From: Diospyros lotus
Taxonomy: Eukaryota; Streptophyta; Magnoliopsida; Ericales; Ebenaceae
Length of the DNA stretch: 64,000 bases
Assembly: GCF_014633365.1 (NCBI RefSeq)
Contig: NC_068338.1
Span: forward strand, 20,098,616 to 20,162,615
Direction: 5' to 3'
In this document: positions 1 to 12,100 of the stretch, in pieces
Layout of the letters: each line of letters begins with the position of its first letter
Numbering within the stretch: the stretch's first letter is position 1
Program-made: the position numbers and the translations under genes
Notes under the pieces: model-generated
The model's input: only the letters and a program-made list of their open reading frames with translations
What the model was told of the DNA's origin: nothing
Database searches by the model: none

Positions 1-110
1 CAGAGAGGACAAACAGAAAACTAAATTTAGATAGACAAAAGTAATGTCTAAGTACACTATGTCACATTGAAGGGAGGGAAAATATATTCGCAAAGAAATA
101 ATACACTTAC

Positions 111-179
111 CCATCTGTTGGAACAGGTGACATAGTTAACTTGACAGGATGTAAAGGAAGTGCCATTGTCACCCAAAAG
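111..179 (-). CDS. SIZ1: SIZ1 coding exon 7 (start of PINIT region)
   Basis: This is a 69-bp exon, acceptor AG at 181-180 and donor GTAAGT at 110. The final C of a Pro codon is followed by FWVTMALPLHPVKL and MSPVPTDG, the stretch that follows ADP at the end of the PHD finger in SIZ1. The phase matches the exon at 13797-13930 although 13.6 kb separates them. The next exon lies left of the window. Confidence 0.88.
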
Positions 180-3100
180 CTGCATAAAACAAATCAAAAG
201 ATCCACAAACTTCTGAATTCACATCAGGTAAGCTTTGAAAATCAGAATGAAAAAACACTAATTGCAGAGGAAAAATAAACCAGCTAAATAAGTTACTCCG
301 AATCAATTTTAAAAAAATTCCTACCTTGCTTGATAAATGGATCAAGATGACTAGTCTAGGCAGCTAAGATTGGGTAGGATATCAAGAATGACTTTCTCAA
401 CTTGTGCTCAATATCCAGTCAGGAAAAGTATATACCAAACAATGGTTTTTGTCGTAAATATCCTTTTGATCTTCTTTCATACAGGGTTCGCCAACTTTTT
501 GCTAGCTCAATTCTATATACATTTACTCATAAAAAAATCATATATATACCAGGTGTAATATCCAAGAAAATTCTTAAATGGCATTCTACGAAGGATATAA
601 GTGGAATTTATCAAAAGAATGAGACCATAGGGTATACTATCATAGTTTTAAGTGACCGAATCGACCGAAGAGAGTATCCCAGACCTTAGATGCTTAAGGA
701 AAATGGAATAGTATGGACGAGTGATTCGAGGCATAATTTTAGGTGTCAAAAGAAATTGGATCGGGAACGATTTTCGGTACAGCTGTGGATCAGGCTAAAA
801 AACCAAATCAACATATGAAACTTTCAAAAAGTCAACGGAGTGTGTTGAGCACCAATATTTTATATGTAGAACAACCCTTGAGCAATTTCGGGTTGAAACG
901 AAATGACTTAGGGTCAAATCGATGAACTGGGTGAAAGTGTAATTTACTAATTTTGCCCGAGGAAGGTCAAAAAGTTAGTTTTTCGAAAATTTTGAGAATG
1001 AAATGAAGAGTACAAAACTTGTGGGCCTTAGTGGTATTGTTAGAAAGATCAGGGGCTTCAAGGAAAGGGGTAAACTGAGATTGGAAATTAGTTAGGGGGC
1101 TAAAGTGCAATAAACCAAAAATAGGTGTGAAACCTGCAAAATCGGCGCCAACTTTCTTGCCGCCGTTTTCAGCGATGAGACGGTCGAGGGAGGGTTGAGA
1201 AAGGTCGTATACGACGGGGGGATGCTTGGAGGCCAAGCCTTGGCCGATGATTGGTCGAGAGATGGCCGGATTTTGCTATAAAAGGTGGTCGGGGGTTTCG
1301 ATTTTTGGCACACAAATTGGTAGAGTTTTGGAGCGTTTTTGAATGATTGGTTAAGGGGTTTTTGATCATTGCATCAAGGGGAAGAATTTTGGAGTTTTGG
1401 GGAGGGTTTTCATCAAGTTTCGAAGCTGTTCGAAGCTTCGTCGGAGACACAAGGCGGACGTCGAGGGCCGACCTGCAACTGGATTTTTGGGAGATTTTTT
1501 GGTGGTGTTTCTGGCATCCAAAAGGTGCCATCTGGATCGACTAAGTGAGGACTTCAAGAGGGTGTGCTTAGTTCGACCATCGGAGGAGTCGCCAACAACC
1601 GGAATCTAGGAAGAAGAACAGCGCGTGAGCTAAACGCGCCACACTACACGCGCAAACACGCGTTTGGCGCATGAAGGCGCGTGACATAGGGGTAATTCTG
1701 GAATTTTGTTTTAATATTTTTCTTAAATTATTTTAGTAATTATCATGTTGAAAAATTTGGGAAAATGTTTAAGGAGATAATTATTTTAGAATTATCAAGG
1801 TGAAAACTAGGAGAAAAGTAAAGGAAATTATGAAAAATTAAAGAAAAATGAATTTTGATACTCCTTTAAATAAATATGATATCTAGGGAGTATCGTGGCT
1901 TGAGTTGAGTATAAATATGGGTGTTTGAGGTGTCGCACGCAAATCGAGGCATTCCGAATACGTTCAAGGTCAGTGTTCGCCCCCAAAACTTGATTTATTG
2001 TGAGTGTTTCTACCCTAAAAACTTAGTATTTGTGCTACTTAAATGCGTTATGATTTCATGCAAAATGATTTTGTTGCATTGGAACGATAACCGGTGACTG
2101 TTGGATTCAAAAGGGAGGTTCGTCCCTAAATGTTTTGTACATGTGCATTGTATATTATAAAATGTTGTTTATATGATGCATCGAGTTGTGATATGTGGCA
2201 TTGTCCTGCATTTTGTGTTGTTAATATGGGATGTCAGCCTAGAATGTTGTCTGGATAGTGTAGCCGTAATTCTCCGAGGGTGTTGCCGGAATAATATATA
2301 AGGATATCTTGTGCTGGTGTACATGTCGGGATAGCCGCCTAGGTTTCCGTGTCGGGCCATATGGCCAGAGAAGTTGTAGTAGGACGACTAGTGGTCCATA
2401 TGGGATATGAGTTGGGATTGGATAATGGTTCCTGAATGCTTTTGAGTGGGAACGTAATCCCTGACGTAATTGTGGTGAGCCGAGTTCCTACATTGATGTG
2501 ACCCTCTTGAGCCGGAAGTGGTAACCATTGTTCTGGAGGTGTTGGGGAGATGCATTGACTTTGCCCCTCTTAAGCTAGGACCATTTTGTGTCAATGTGTT
2601 GGTATGGTGATGTTACCTTTAGAGAGATTGCTCTTTCCTCGTGGTAGGGTTAAGCGTTGTGTGGGATTCTCTTGGGCTAGGGCTTGTCGGGTTGTGTTGG
2701 TTTATTCATGTCTTGCATATATTCATGAAAACGTGTTTTGAACTCTCACTTAGATAATTTATCATCTAATATAGACTTTGTCCCTGAAATATTCAAACGT
2801 TCCAGGTAAAGGCAGCAGTGCGAAAGAAAAAGGGATTGCCGAGAAGTGACAGCAATTAGTGGATAATTTATAGTATGTCATTTTCAATTATGCTGTTTAT
2901 TTTGATGACGTCATGTAAGCGTTGGTTTGACTTTAAAGTTATGAATAAGATGGTTTTGGCTGTATACCATTTGAGGTTTCGATCTAGCTTTTGCATTTGA
3001 GGTGATTTACCTGTCTTAGCTTATTAATGATTCTAAATTGATATACTAAAAAGTTGTAACGGGATCTTTGGAGATTGATTTATGTGTTGAGTCTCTGTTG

Positions 3101-6100
3101 AAAAAAAATATATCCCTGAAATCTTATATTATCTAACGTCCTGGGAAAGTGGGGTGTTACACCAGGCATTGCTGGCACTACAAATAAACATAGGAAGACG
3201 ACTTAATGAGTGTAAGAAATTAGGTACTTTGTTGTTTGGCACAGAATGTTGGGCAGTAAATACCAATATGTGTAAAATATGAGCGTGACCAAAATGAGGA
3301 AGCTAAGATAGATGTGCGGTCATACTAGTAACAATGAACTTAGAAATGAGATTATTTGAAATAAGGTCACCGTGGCTCCATTGAAGATAAGATGTGGAAG
3401 GCACAATTAAGATGATTTGGTCATGTGAGAAAAAGACCAACAAAGACTCATATAAGGATAATGGATGAATTGGAACAAGTACTTAACAAGGGAGCAAGTA
3501 GTGTTGTAATCACTTGTATTAGATTAGCTTTTATGTCTCGAGAGAGTTGTTTTCTTTTGTTGTTAGCATTTGTATATCACTTGTTTTATTCTAGAAGGTT
3601 TGTTTCTAGAATGGTTAGTTAGCAAATTTGTTAAATCGGTTAGTTAGTTGTAACTTCCGATAATTTTTTGATAGCTTTTCTGTTACCACCTCCATGCTGT
3701 ATAAATAGAGGTCGAGTGTTAGTCTTTTAGAGCAGCTTTATTCTGTCTTGGGAAGAGGGGAAGAGAGGAGTATGCGCTGGTTCTACTTGAGTACTTAGAG
3801 GGTATATCTTTGTATTTTGGGTAGGGAAACTCTCAGCAGTTCTGTGTATAAGGCTGGAGAGATCATTTAGTGCATGTAATCTTTTCAAGGTTCATTCAAG
3901 ATAGTGAAGATAAAGTGCCTAGGGCAATCTGGATGTAGGTCTTGCTAAAGACCGAACCAGGATAAAATTCTTGGTGTTTCTTGTTCCTTCAGTTTGTGTT
4001 TTGTTTTTTGGTTTTATCGCCAATCTTGTGTGTGTCTTCGTGTGAGTGATTCTGAGAGTGTTTCGGTTGTGAATTTGAGTGTGCTTGAGAGATACAAAGC
4101 TAGGGGATTATTCCAACAAGTAGTTGTCAGGATCCTAGGGTTTAGCTAGTATTTTAATAGGAAATCTGGAAGGAACCGAGGGATTTAGAATAGAAATGGA
4201 GGGCAAATTAGAAGAACCGAGGGAGATATTCAGCAAAATTGAGGGAGACTACAGACAAAACAGAACCAAGAGAGAGAGAGAATCAGAGAGCAACGATAGA
4301 AATCAGACTTGAGAGAGAAATCTGGAAATCAATTATCATTCAAGTATATGGTTCTCTAACTAATCCAGCCCATTTAGAGGCTTTACAACTGACGATACTA
4401 ACAGCTATAGCAGAAGAGTACAACCAGAAGAAAATACATATCATACGCATTACTATTATATCCTTGGGAATTTCTTGAGGTCGTGACAATTCCCCCCTCC
4501 TTGAGAGAGTTCTTGTCCCCAAGAACTTACAGCTATTGACCTTGCTCTTCATCCAATCCCTGCCTTCGCAATCTGATTGATTCTTCTTTATTTCTCCTTT
4601 TAGGCCTCTTCCTATTCGCTCTTATGTTCCTTTGCTTTTGCTTTCCCTACAGACATAAACTGTAGACCTCAAGGATCTCCATGTCAAAGCTCCCTTCTCC
4701 AGTGTCAAAACTCTCGAACCATATGGCAGAAACCTTCTTTTCCATCATCTTCTGAACCACATGGTTGTTCTCCTATTTAGTCAGTTTCAGTTACTCCTTT
4801 TCTAGTAGAGCGAGCACCCGTAACTGGTCTACACCATTTACAGCCAAACTGTCATATTGTTCAAGATCAAAAACACTCAAAGCGTCAGTAAGATTGTGCA
4901 AGTCCTCACCCTCCAGCTTCTTTCTTTGGTCCAAGTCCTCATTGCATGCCTGTCTCTCCTCAGCAATATGAGAGCTATCTTCATCACCATCCTCATCTTC
5001 CAATGCTACTTCATTAGCTTCCTACAAATATAAAATGTGATTGTCACTGATATCCTTGTCCAATCTCTCTTCCTTGCCAAAGTCTTTAGTTACAACTGGC
5101 CAGTCCAACTTCAATTTTTCCTCAGATTCTTGCTCTACTTGATTTGCGGCCTTAGAACCTCCTTCAATCTGTTGACTACTCTTAAGATAGCTTTTAGGCA
5201 GCAATCCATGCTTCTTGTAAATGGCTTCTAGTGCCAATTCTTGCAGCCTCGCCTTCTCGGCCATTTGTTCTACTGTGGCAGGGTGCATCACTTTCATAGT
5301 AGACCCCAGCGCATCGTTAAGACCATTAATGAATTTTAACACAAAGTAAGACTCATTCAAGGTCGGATGGGAATTGAGCATCAGCACTTTCAATTCCTCA
5401 AACCTGACCTTATAATCCGTTACGAAGCTTTCTTGTTTTCAGTTATTGAATTCTTCACTACACCTCTCATCTCTGACCTGATTTACTACTAATCCATCCG
5501 TTGTCTTCAAACTGTAAGCATTATGTATGCTTCCAATGCTTGCTCGAATTGGTCCTACAGTGGATCTAGAGTTGTCCTTTATCACTGAAAGCCGACTCCA
5601 TGGACAAGTAATGTCAAGATCTCCACCTGTCACCAAATCTGATCCCTTTCTTTGAATAATTGGGTCCGAATACTCGTTAGAAATTAACTAAGCTAGAAGG
5701 AAAATCTGAAATCGTTTGGCTACCATAATCATAATTTTGTCCAGTTGTTTGTTGAGTTTAGTGCATGTTTCCTCAAGTCTTGCGTCCATGGCTCGCTTTG
5801 AGATTGCTTCCGTTGCACAACTCTTTCTCCTAAACTTGAACGACTCAATTGCAGCTTCTTGAGAGGCGCCTACTGTCTAATTCAATAACCTAGATCCAGC
5901 CACTTGGAAATCACCAGAGTATCAATCAGATCTGAAACCGTTTCCTGAATTGATTGACACTGAGATCTAAGCTGACTAAGTTTGTCATTGAACCACCTTC
6001 AAATGCAGCTAGGATTAGGGTCGATTGCTCTGGATCGCCGATGGTCCGCATGCAAATCAACAATCCTCTGATTCTGCTTCCGATCCGCAATTGACTATCG

Positions 6101-9100
6101 CTTGAACCTTAATTCACCGGGATTCCACTAGACTCTTCGCCTTTCAATTTCAAACCTCAACCTAAGTCATGATGCAGTTACCGAGAATTGCCGCTATGAA
6201 TCCGCCTCAATTTGATACTTCTTTGTTAGAACCGCTTATGATTAATCGAGAATCAACATCCTGTTTTGCCTGCAAGATTTGAACACGGACTGTTGGAATT
6301 CACAACAGAGGAACGATCGGTTCTATTCACCTTCAATTCCAAGCCAAGAACTGCTTTACTCCTTGATTACAATCAATCTTTGATTCCTTCACCATCAGAT
6401 CATAAGAGATCGCCTATCAATAGTTGAAAATCACCATCAGAATTTGATTCCAATAACTGATTTGCTTTACTTGGAATCTGGCTTTGATTCTGATAGGCAC
6501 TTGACTTATCAAAGACAAGGGGCAAGGGTGTAAATTGGATGGCTGGCATAACAGCTAGCCATGTGCGTAGGGGTAGTGAAGGGAAATCGCTGGGTTGTGT
6601 AACAACCCAGCAAGCGCGTAACAGATTTATGTTGAGGAGGAGGGAGGGAAGAATATATAGAGGAGGAAGAAGTTGGGAGAGGGGGACATTGTTCTTGCAT
6701 TGAGTCTTAGGGAGAGTTAAGGGCCTCTCGAACGCCCTGGGTTGCTTTTGTTCTTGGCTAGAAAGTCTGATAGCTATTGATATTTGATTGTTGTTTGGAT
6801 TTCTATCGGGGATCCTATCAATTTGGTATCAGAGCATTTCGATCCTAATGGTGAACTTGACTGATCTAGTCGGTGATTTGGAGATGAGGGTGGAAGGCAT
6901 TCAACTGGGAGATGATGCCATGAGGAGTGCGTTTCAAACGATGGAGAGACACCTAGCGAACCTGCTAGAGCAGTTCGCGAGGATGCGAACAAGATGGGAA
7001 GAACAGGAGCGGGCGAGCAAGAGGAAGAATGAGGAGAGACGGGAGGAGCAAGAGAGAGAGAGGAAGGGGAAGCGAGATGAGGAAGACCCACCTGCGGGTT
7101 CGCCCTTGACAAGGGAGGGAACGCCGGTAGCTGGAGCGAGAAGTGGCGAAGGGGGTGACTGGGTCGATGGTGTCGAAAGGCAGGAGTACCGTGGGAGACG
7201 CCTGGAAATACCCATCTTCAAGGGAGATGATCTAGACGGCTGGGTCTTTAGGGCTGAGCGCTACTTCATTGTGAACCAGCTGTCTGATGCGGAGAAGCTG
7301 GAGACAGCAGCCTTATGCGTTGAAAGAGCGGCTATATCGTGGTTCCAGTGGGAGCAGCGAAGGCGACAGGTGAGGAGTTGGGCGGAGCTTAAGGCGACGG
7401 GTGAAGAGTTGGGAGTTGTGGTGAATGGGCTGGCTGTCGAGGAGAAGATGGACACAGCAGCACTGTGTTTGGAGGGTGCTACTCTTTCATGGGTCTAGTG
7501 CAAGCAACGGAGATGAAGAGTGAGAAGCTAGGAAGAGTTGAAGGGGCTGTTGAGGAATCGCTTAGGGTCCATGCTGGAAGGCGCGGGGGACGAGCTGCAT
7601 ATTGAAGGGGGATTGGCGGTTGAGCAGATGATGGTGCCGCGAGGCAAAGTGGCTGCCGACGACGATGGTGTTGGGGAGTTTCACGGCGAGGCAGAAGAGC
7701 AGTCAACGATCGATCCATTTAAAAGGCCGTGGACGGTCGAGCCGGTGACAACCAAGGAGAGCATCTCGCCGAGGAAGAGGGCGCCATCAACAATCCATGT
7801 TGTCTGGGAAGTTAGTGTGACTCTTAGCTAGGTTTCTCAAAAATTTTACATGGGGTTGGTTGATAATGGAGGGCCCCCCATGTATTCTCACCATCATGAG
7901 GGGGTGGGTGCCTCGTCCAAGCAGGTCATGATGGTGGAAGGGCAGCCTGTTTCTAGAAGTCAAGGGCTCAATTTGCATTATGTTGTGGAGCCTAATGAAT
8001 GTGCATCACTATCAAGCATTCCTCATGGTATATGGTACTGTTCGTATTGCCAGAATATGTTCCAAAGAGATAAGTTGGTGGAGCGTAATGCTAATGCTGT
8101 AGCAGCTAGACGGGTTTCAAGAATTGATCCTATTGAAGAAATAACCAAACGTTGTATTAGAATTGTCAAAAATCCTGAAGATGCTGAGGTCATTGCATGT
8201 GTTTTGTGCAGAGGTTCTGATTTTAGCAAATCTGGATTTGGCTCACAGACTGTTATAGTTTGTGATCAGTGTGAGAAAGAATATCATGTCGCCTACTTGA
8301 AGGAACATAAGATGGCCGATCTAAAGAAATTCTCAAAGGGAAAGTGGTTCTGTTGCATGGGTTGTAGGATGACCTATTCTGCTTTACAAAATTTACTAAC
8401 TTGTGGAGAAGAGAAGATCCAAGATTCTCTGTTGGATGTCATAAAGAATAAGCATAAGGACAAAGTTCCATATATGGTTTCTGACTTTGATGTGAGATGG
8501 AGGGTACTCAATGGCAAAATTGCTTCTTGGGAAACTAGAATGTTGCTCTCAAAAGTAGTTGCCATCTTCCATGAATGCTTTGACCCTATTGTCGATTCAG
8601 GAACTGGACGTGACTTAATTCCATCTATGGTTTATGGAAGGGGCTCAAGGGGCCAAGACTTTAGAGGAATGTATTGCGCAGTATTAATGGTGCACTCATC
8701 CATTGCATCAGCTGCAATCTTCAGGCTTTTTGGACAAGAAATTGCAAAGCTTCCTTTGGTTGCAACAAGTAATGATAACCAAGGCAAGGGCTACTTCCAG
8801 ATATTGTTTTCCTATATCGAGAAACTGCTTGCAAGCTTCAATGTGAAGAACTTGGTGCCCAATGGAATTGACCCAAAGATCTTAAATAATTATGGAAATT
8901 TGGGTGAACTTCATGATGAGGTTGAGAATTGGTAAGCCTTGAAACAATTGACAAAGTCAAGGTGCTGGGAGCTCGACCAGGGTCCGCAAAGAACTTACGG
9001 GGGTTCGAAGTGCTCATACAATAAAAGAGGGCTACCCCTATTGGAAGCTACTTGGGAACCTTACCTTTGATCCAGCAACGGTTTCCATTTTTCCACCTTG

Positions 9101-12100
9101 AGGACAAGGTGAAAGTTGGGGGGGGAGAGTAATGATAGGCACTTGACTTATCAAAGACAAGGGGCAAGGGTGTAAATTGGATGGCTGGCATAACAGCTAG
9201 CCATATGCGTAGGGGTAGTGAAGGGAAAGCGCTGGGTTGTGTAACAACCCAGCAAGCGCGTAACAGATTTCTGTTGAAGAGGAGGGAGGGAAGAATATAT
9301 AGAGGAGGAAGAAGTTGGGAGAGGGGGAGATTGTTCTTGTATTGAGTCTTGGGGAAAGTTAAGGGCCTCTCGAACGCCCTGGGTTGCTTTTGTTCTTGGC
9401 TGGAAAGTCTGATAGCTATTGATATTTGATTGTTGTTTGGATTTCTATCGGGGATCCTATCAGATTCCTTCAAAATCAGATCAGAACTACTGAAATTTTT
9501 GAACTCGTAACCGAGAATTGTCAACTCTGATACCAATTGTCAAGATCTTAGGATTTAGCTAAGATTTTAATAGGAAATCTGTAAGGAACCAAGAGATTTA
9601 GAATAGAAATGGAGGGAGAATCAGAAGAGCAGACGGAGATATTCAATAGAATTGTTGAGGGAGAATGCAAAGCAAACAGAACAGAACCAAGAGAGAGAAT
9701 CAGAGAGCAACAAGAGAAATTAAACTTGAGAGATAAATCTGGAAATCAATTATCACTCAACTATATGATTTTCTAACTAATCCAGCCTATTTATAGGCTT
9801 TACAACTGAAGGTACTAACAGCTATAGCAGAAGAGTAAAACCAAAAAAAGAAATACGTATCATACACATTACTATTGTATCCTTGGGGATTTCTTGGGGT
9901 TGTGACAGTAGTTAACAAGAGGTAGAGGAAGAACAAAAAACACTTGTTGGGAGACACTTAGGATAGATATTAGGACCATGCTACTTGTACATCGAGAGCT
10001 ACACCTTGGGCTACACACACACACACACACACGAGAAAATGACTAAAATACCCCTCGAGCCTCACCACCTTGTGTGAGGGGTATTTTAGTCATGCACCTC
10101 ACCACCTCGCGCTGCCTTAAATGAGGGGTATTTTGATCATTTGTGCGCGTGTGAGTAGCTCAAGGTGTAGCCCTCGATGTACAATAGCATTTTCCTAGAT
10201 ATTAAGTATATGAGCCTTATGGGAAAAAAGGCCATGGATAGAAATGAATGAAAAGCAAAAATTCATGTAGCCAACCCCACATAATGGGATAACGGCTTGG
10301 TATATTGTTGTAGCGTCAAGAAGAATAAAGGAGGTAGCACTATTCAAATCTATCCATCAAACTCGAAATGTTTGGCTTAAAATGAACAAATGCCACCAGA
10401 AACCATATTAACAAAATTTAAAAGGGCCAAACCCAACAAAAAGAACAAAGGCATCCCCCATCAACTGGGGAACTGGATTGCACAACTAAACAATCTAAAA
10501 ACTGTGAGTTCAATCAAAAACCGCACCTTTCTCTTCTTCTTGCCCACTATAGCTCCCCACCACTCTCTAAGATCTCTGACCATACTAGGGAAGCCCCAAA
10601 CAATCAATCAACAACCACAACTCTCTACCCAACAAACAAATGAGAAGGTGAGGTGCTTTACGTAAGAAGGTTTTCCTAGTACTGCAGATTTGATATGTAA
10701 TAATGATGGGCAGTTTTTGTGTGCCATGCCCAACACATTGAACAGAGTTATGTGAGACACCACATTTATCAAATAAAAGCAGGTTGTCTTGAATATAGAG
10801 TACTGGCCCCCACATTTATACAACTTAAAAATCAATGGCAGAAGACAGGAGCTCAAATTATTGATAATCACCATCACCAGAAACTTTTCGAGGACTGCAA
10901 ATTAAAAAGAATAAGAAAACAAAAACTGCAAATAGGATGAAGATGAAGTTCGCTCTTTCATAGTGATGGTATGATTGCGTCTTAATGACCCGAAGGTTAT
11001 AGGTTTAGTTGTGAAAAAAGCCTCTTCACAAAAAAGTAAATGAAGGTTGCATACAAATATGACCCTCGCAAAGTGTAGAGCCTCATGTACTGGGGATGCC
11101 CTTTTCAGTATGAAGATGAAGTAGTACATTAAAACATAGCATGGCACTATTCACATAAAATAATGAGGTTCTCAAGAAAGTAATGCCAACGGCAAGAATG
11201 GAGCATATAAGGCTTTTCTTAATATAAAAAGAGGAAAAAAGGCACCACTATTGACCCCAATCCAAGCAAAGGAAAAAGAAAAGACTAAAAATTAAAGGGC
11301 TCATTAAGCAGATGAGGAAAAGAAGTCAAATAAAAAAAGAACCTAATCAGCAAACCAAACAAAAAGCAAAATAAGGGTTGAACTCTTCAGAGAGTGAATG
11401 TAATGCTATACCCCTTGGAAGGCCGTACCATTCTCCTAATGTACCACATAAAAAAATGGAGTTGAAGGGAAAAAATGTATGAACTACAAGCACAGAACCC
11501 TAACTGCAAGAAAACAAGAATTCCCTTGCTAATGCTAGCACAACCATCTGAATACCAAAACCACAGAATATTAAACTCCAAATCTTATGAGCCAACCAAC
11601 AATGCAGAAGCAAGTGATCCGTTTCCTCACCATCTTCCTTGTACAAGTAGCATAACTGACCTAAAGATTGGGCCTCCCCTCCTCCAAATGATTTTCCAAG
11701 AAAGAGAGAGCCACAATCACTTAAGAGTACCGTACAAAGAACTAACCGAGAAGTGTCCACCTAGAGAAGGCCTCCAAATCCACCGATCTTCAAACTCTTT
11801 TCATGGAAAATGTACATGAAGGTTCCAAAATGAATTTTTATCAAATCAAACTCTCAATCCTAAAAATTTCTCCAAGAGATGGTGAGGTAATACCAATTCC
11901 TAAATATCTGAGCTAATACGAATCCATATAGACCTGCTGGTTACAAGCCAAACTAAAAAGAATGGGAAAGATTTCCCTCTATGACCAGTCCAGCTATCCA
12001 GCCAAAATCTGATTCTATCCCCCAATTCCATCCTAAAAAAATATTATGAGAAATGATTGGCCAAGAACCCTCAACTCCATACGATGAAAGGAAAGAAGAA

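Larger units (their letters stand above)
6491..9462 (+). mobile_element. Gag-only LTR retrotransposon carrying a captured host PHD/GNAT gene piece, TSD GATTC
   Basis: LTRs 6491-6820 and 9133-9462 (both 330 bp, TGATAGGCAC...CCTATCA) differ at about nine positions by hand count. Exact duplications GATTC lie at 6486-6490 and 9463-9467. The primer site TGGTATCAGAGC is at 6824-6835, and a G-rich polypurine tract is at about 9118-9128. The interior holds a gag-like ORF (6848-7498) and a 361-codon frame (7850-8935) that is mostly a captured host PHD-finger/acetyltransferase sequence. There is no pol. It is nested in the interior of element 4125-9907 and is therefore younger. Confidence 0.93.
4125..9907 (-). 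mobile_element. Gag-only LTR retrotransposon (TR-GAG/LARD-like), TSD GTAGT, split by a second element
   Basis: LTRs 4125-4488 and 9538-9907 (TGTCA...TGACA) are direct repeats with visible divergence. Exact target duplications GTAGT lie at 4120-4124 and 9908-9912. The sense strand is minus: the primer site TGGTATCAGAG (complement of 9525-9535) adjoins the right LTR, and a polypurine tract (complement of 4490-4500) adjoins the left one. Inside there is a decayed gag-like region but no protease, integrase or reverse transcriptase, so the element is non-autonomous. Element 6491-9462 is inserted in it. Net length is about 2.8 kb. Confidence 0.9.

Noticed and set aside
967..1609. Cluster of overlapping frames of 60-120 codons on both strands
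   Set aside because: All lie inside the 2.6-kb solo LTR; no domain, and several strands and frames are open at once because of composition.
6824..6835. tRNA-like TGGTATCAGAGC at 6824, and its complements at 9525, 28127, 32131, 56282 and 62291
   Set aside because: These are retrotransposon primer-binding sites complementary to the initiator tRNA-Met 3' end, each next to an LTR, not tRNA genes.
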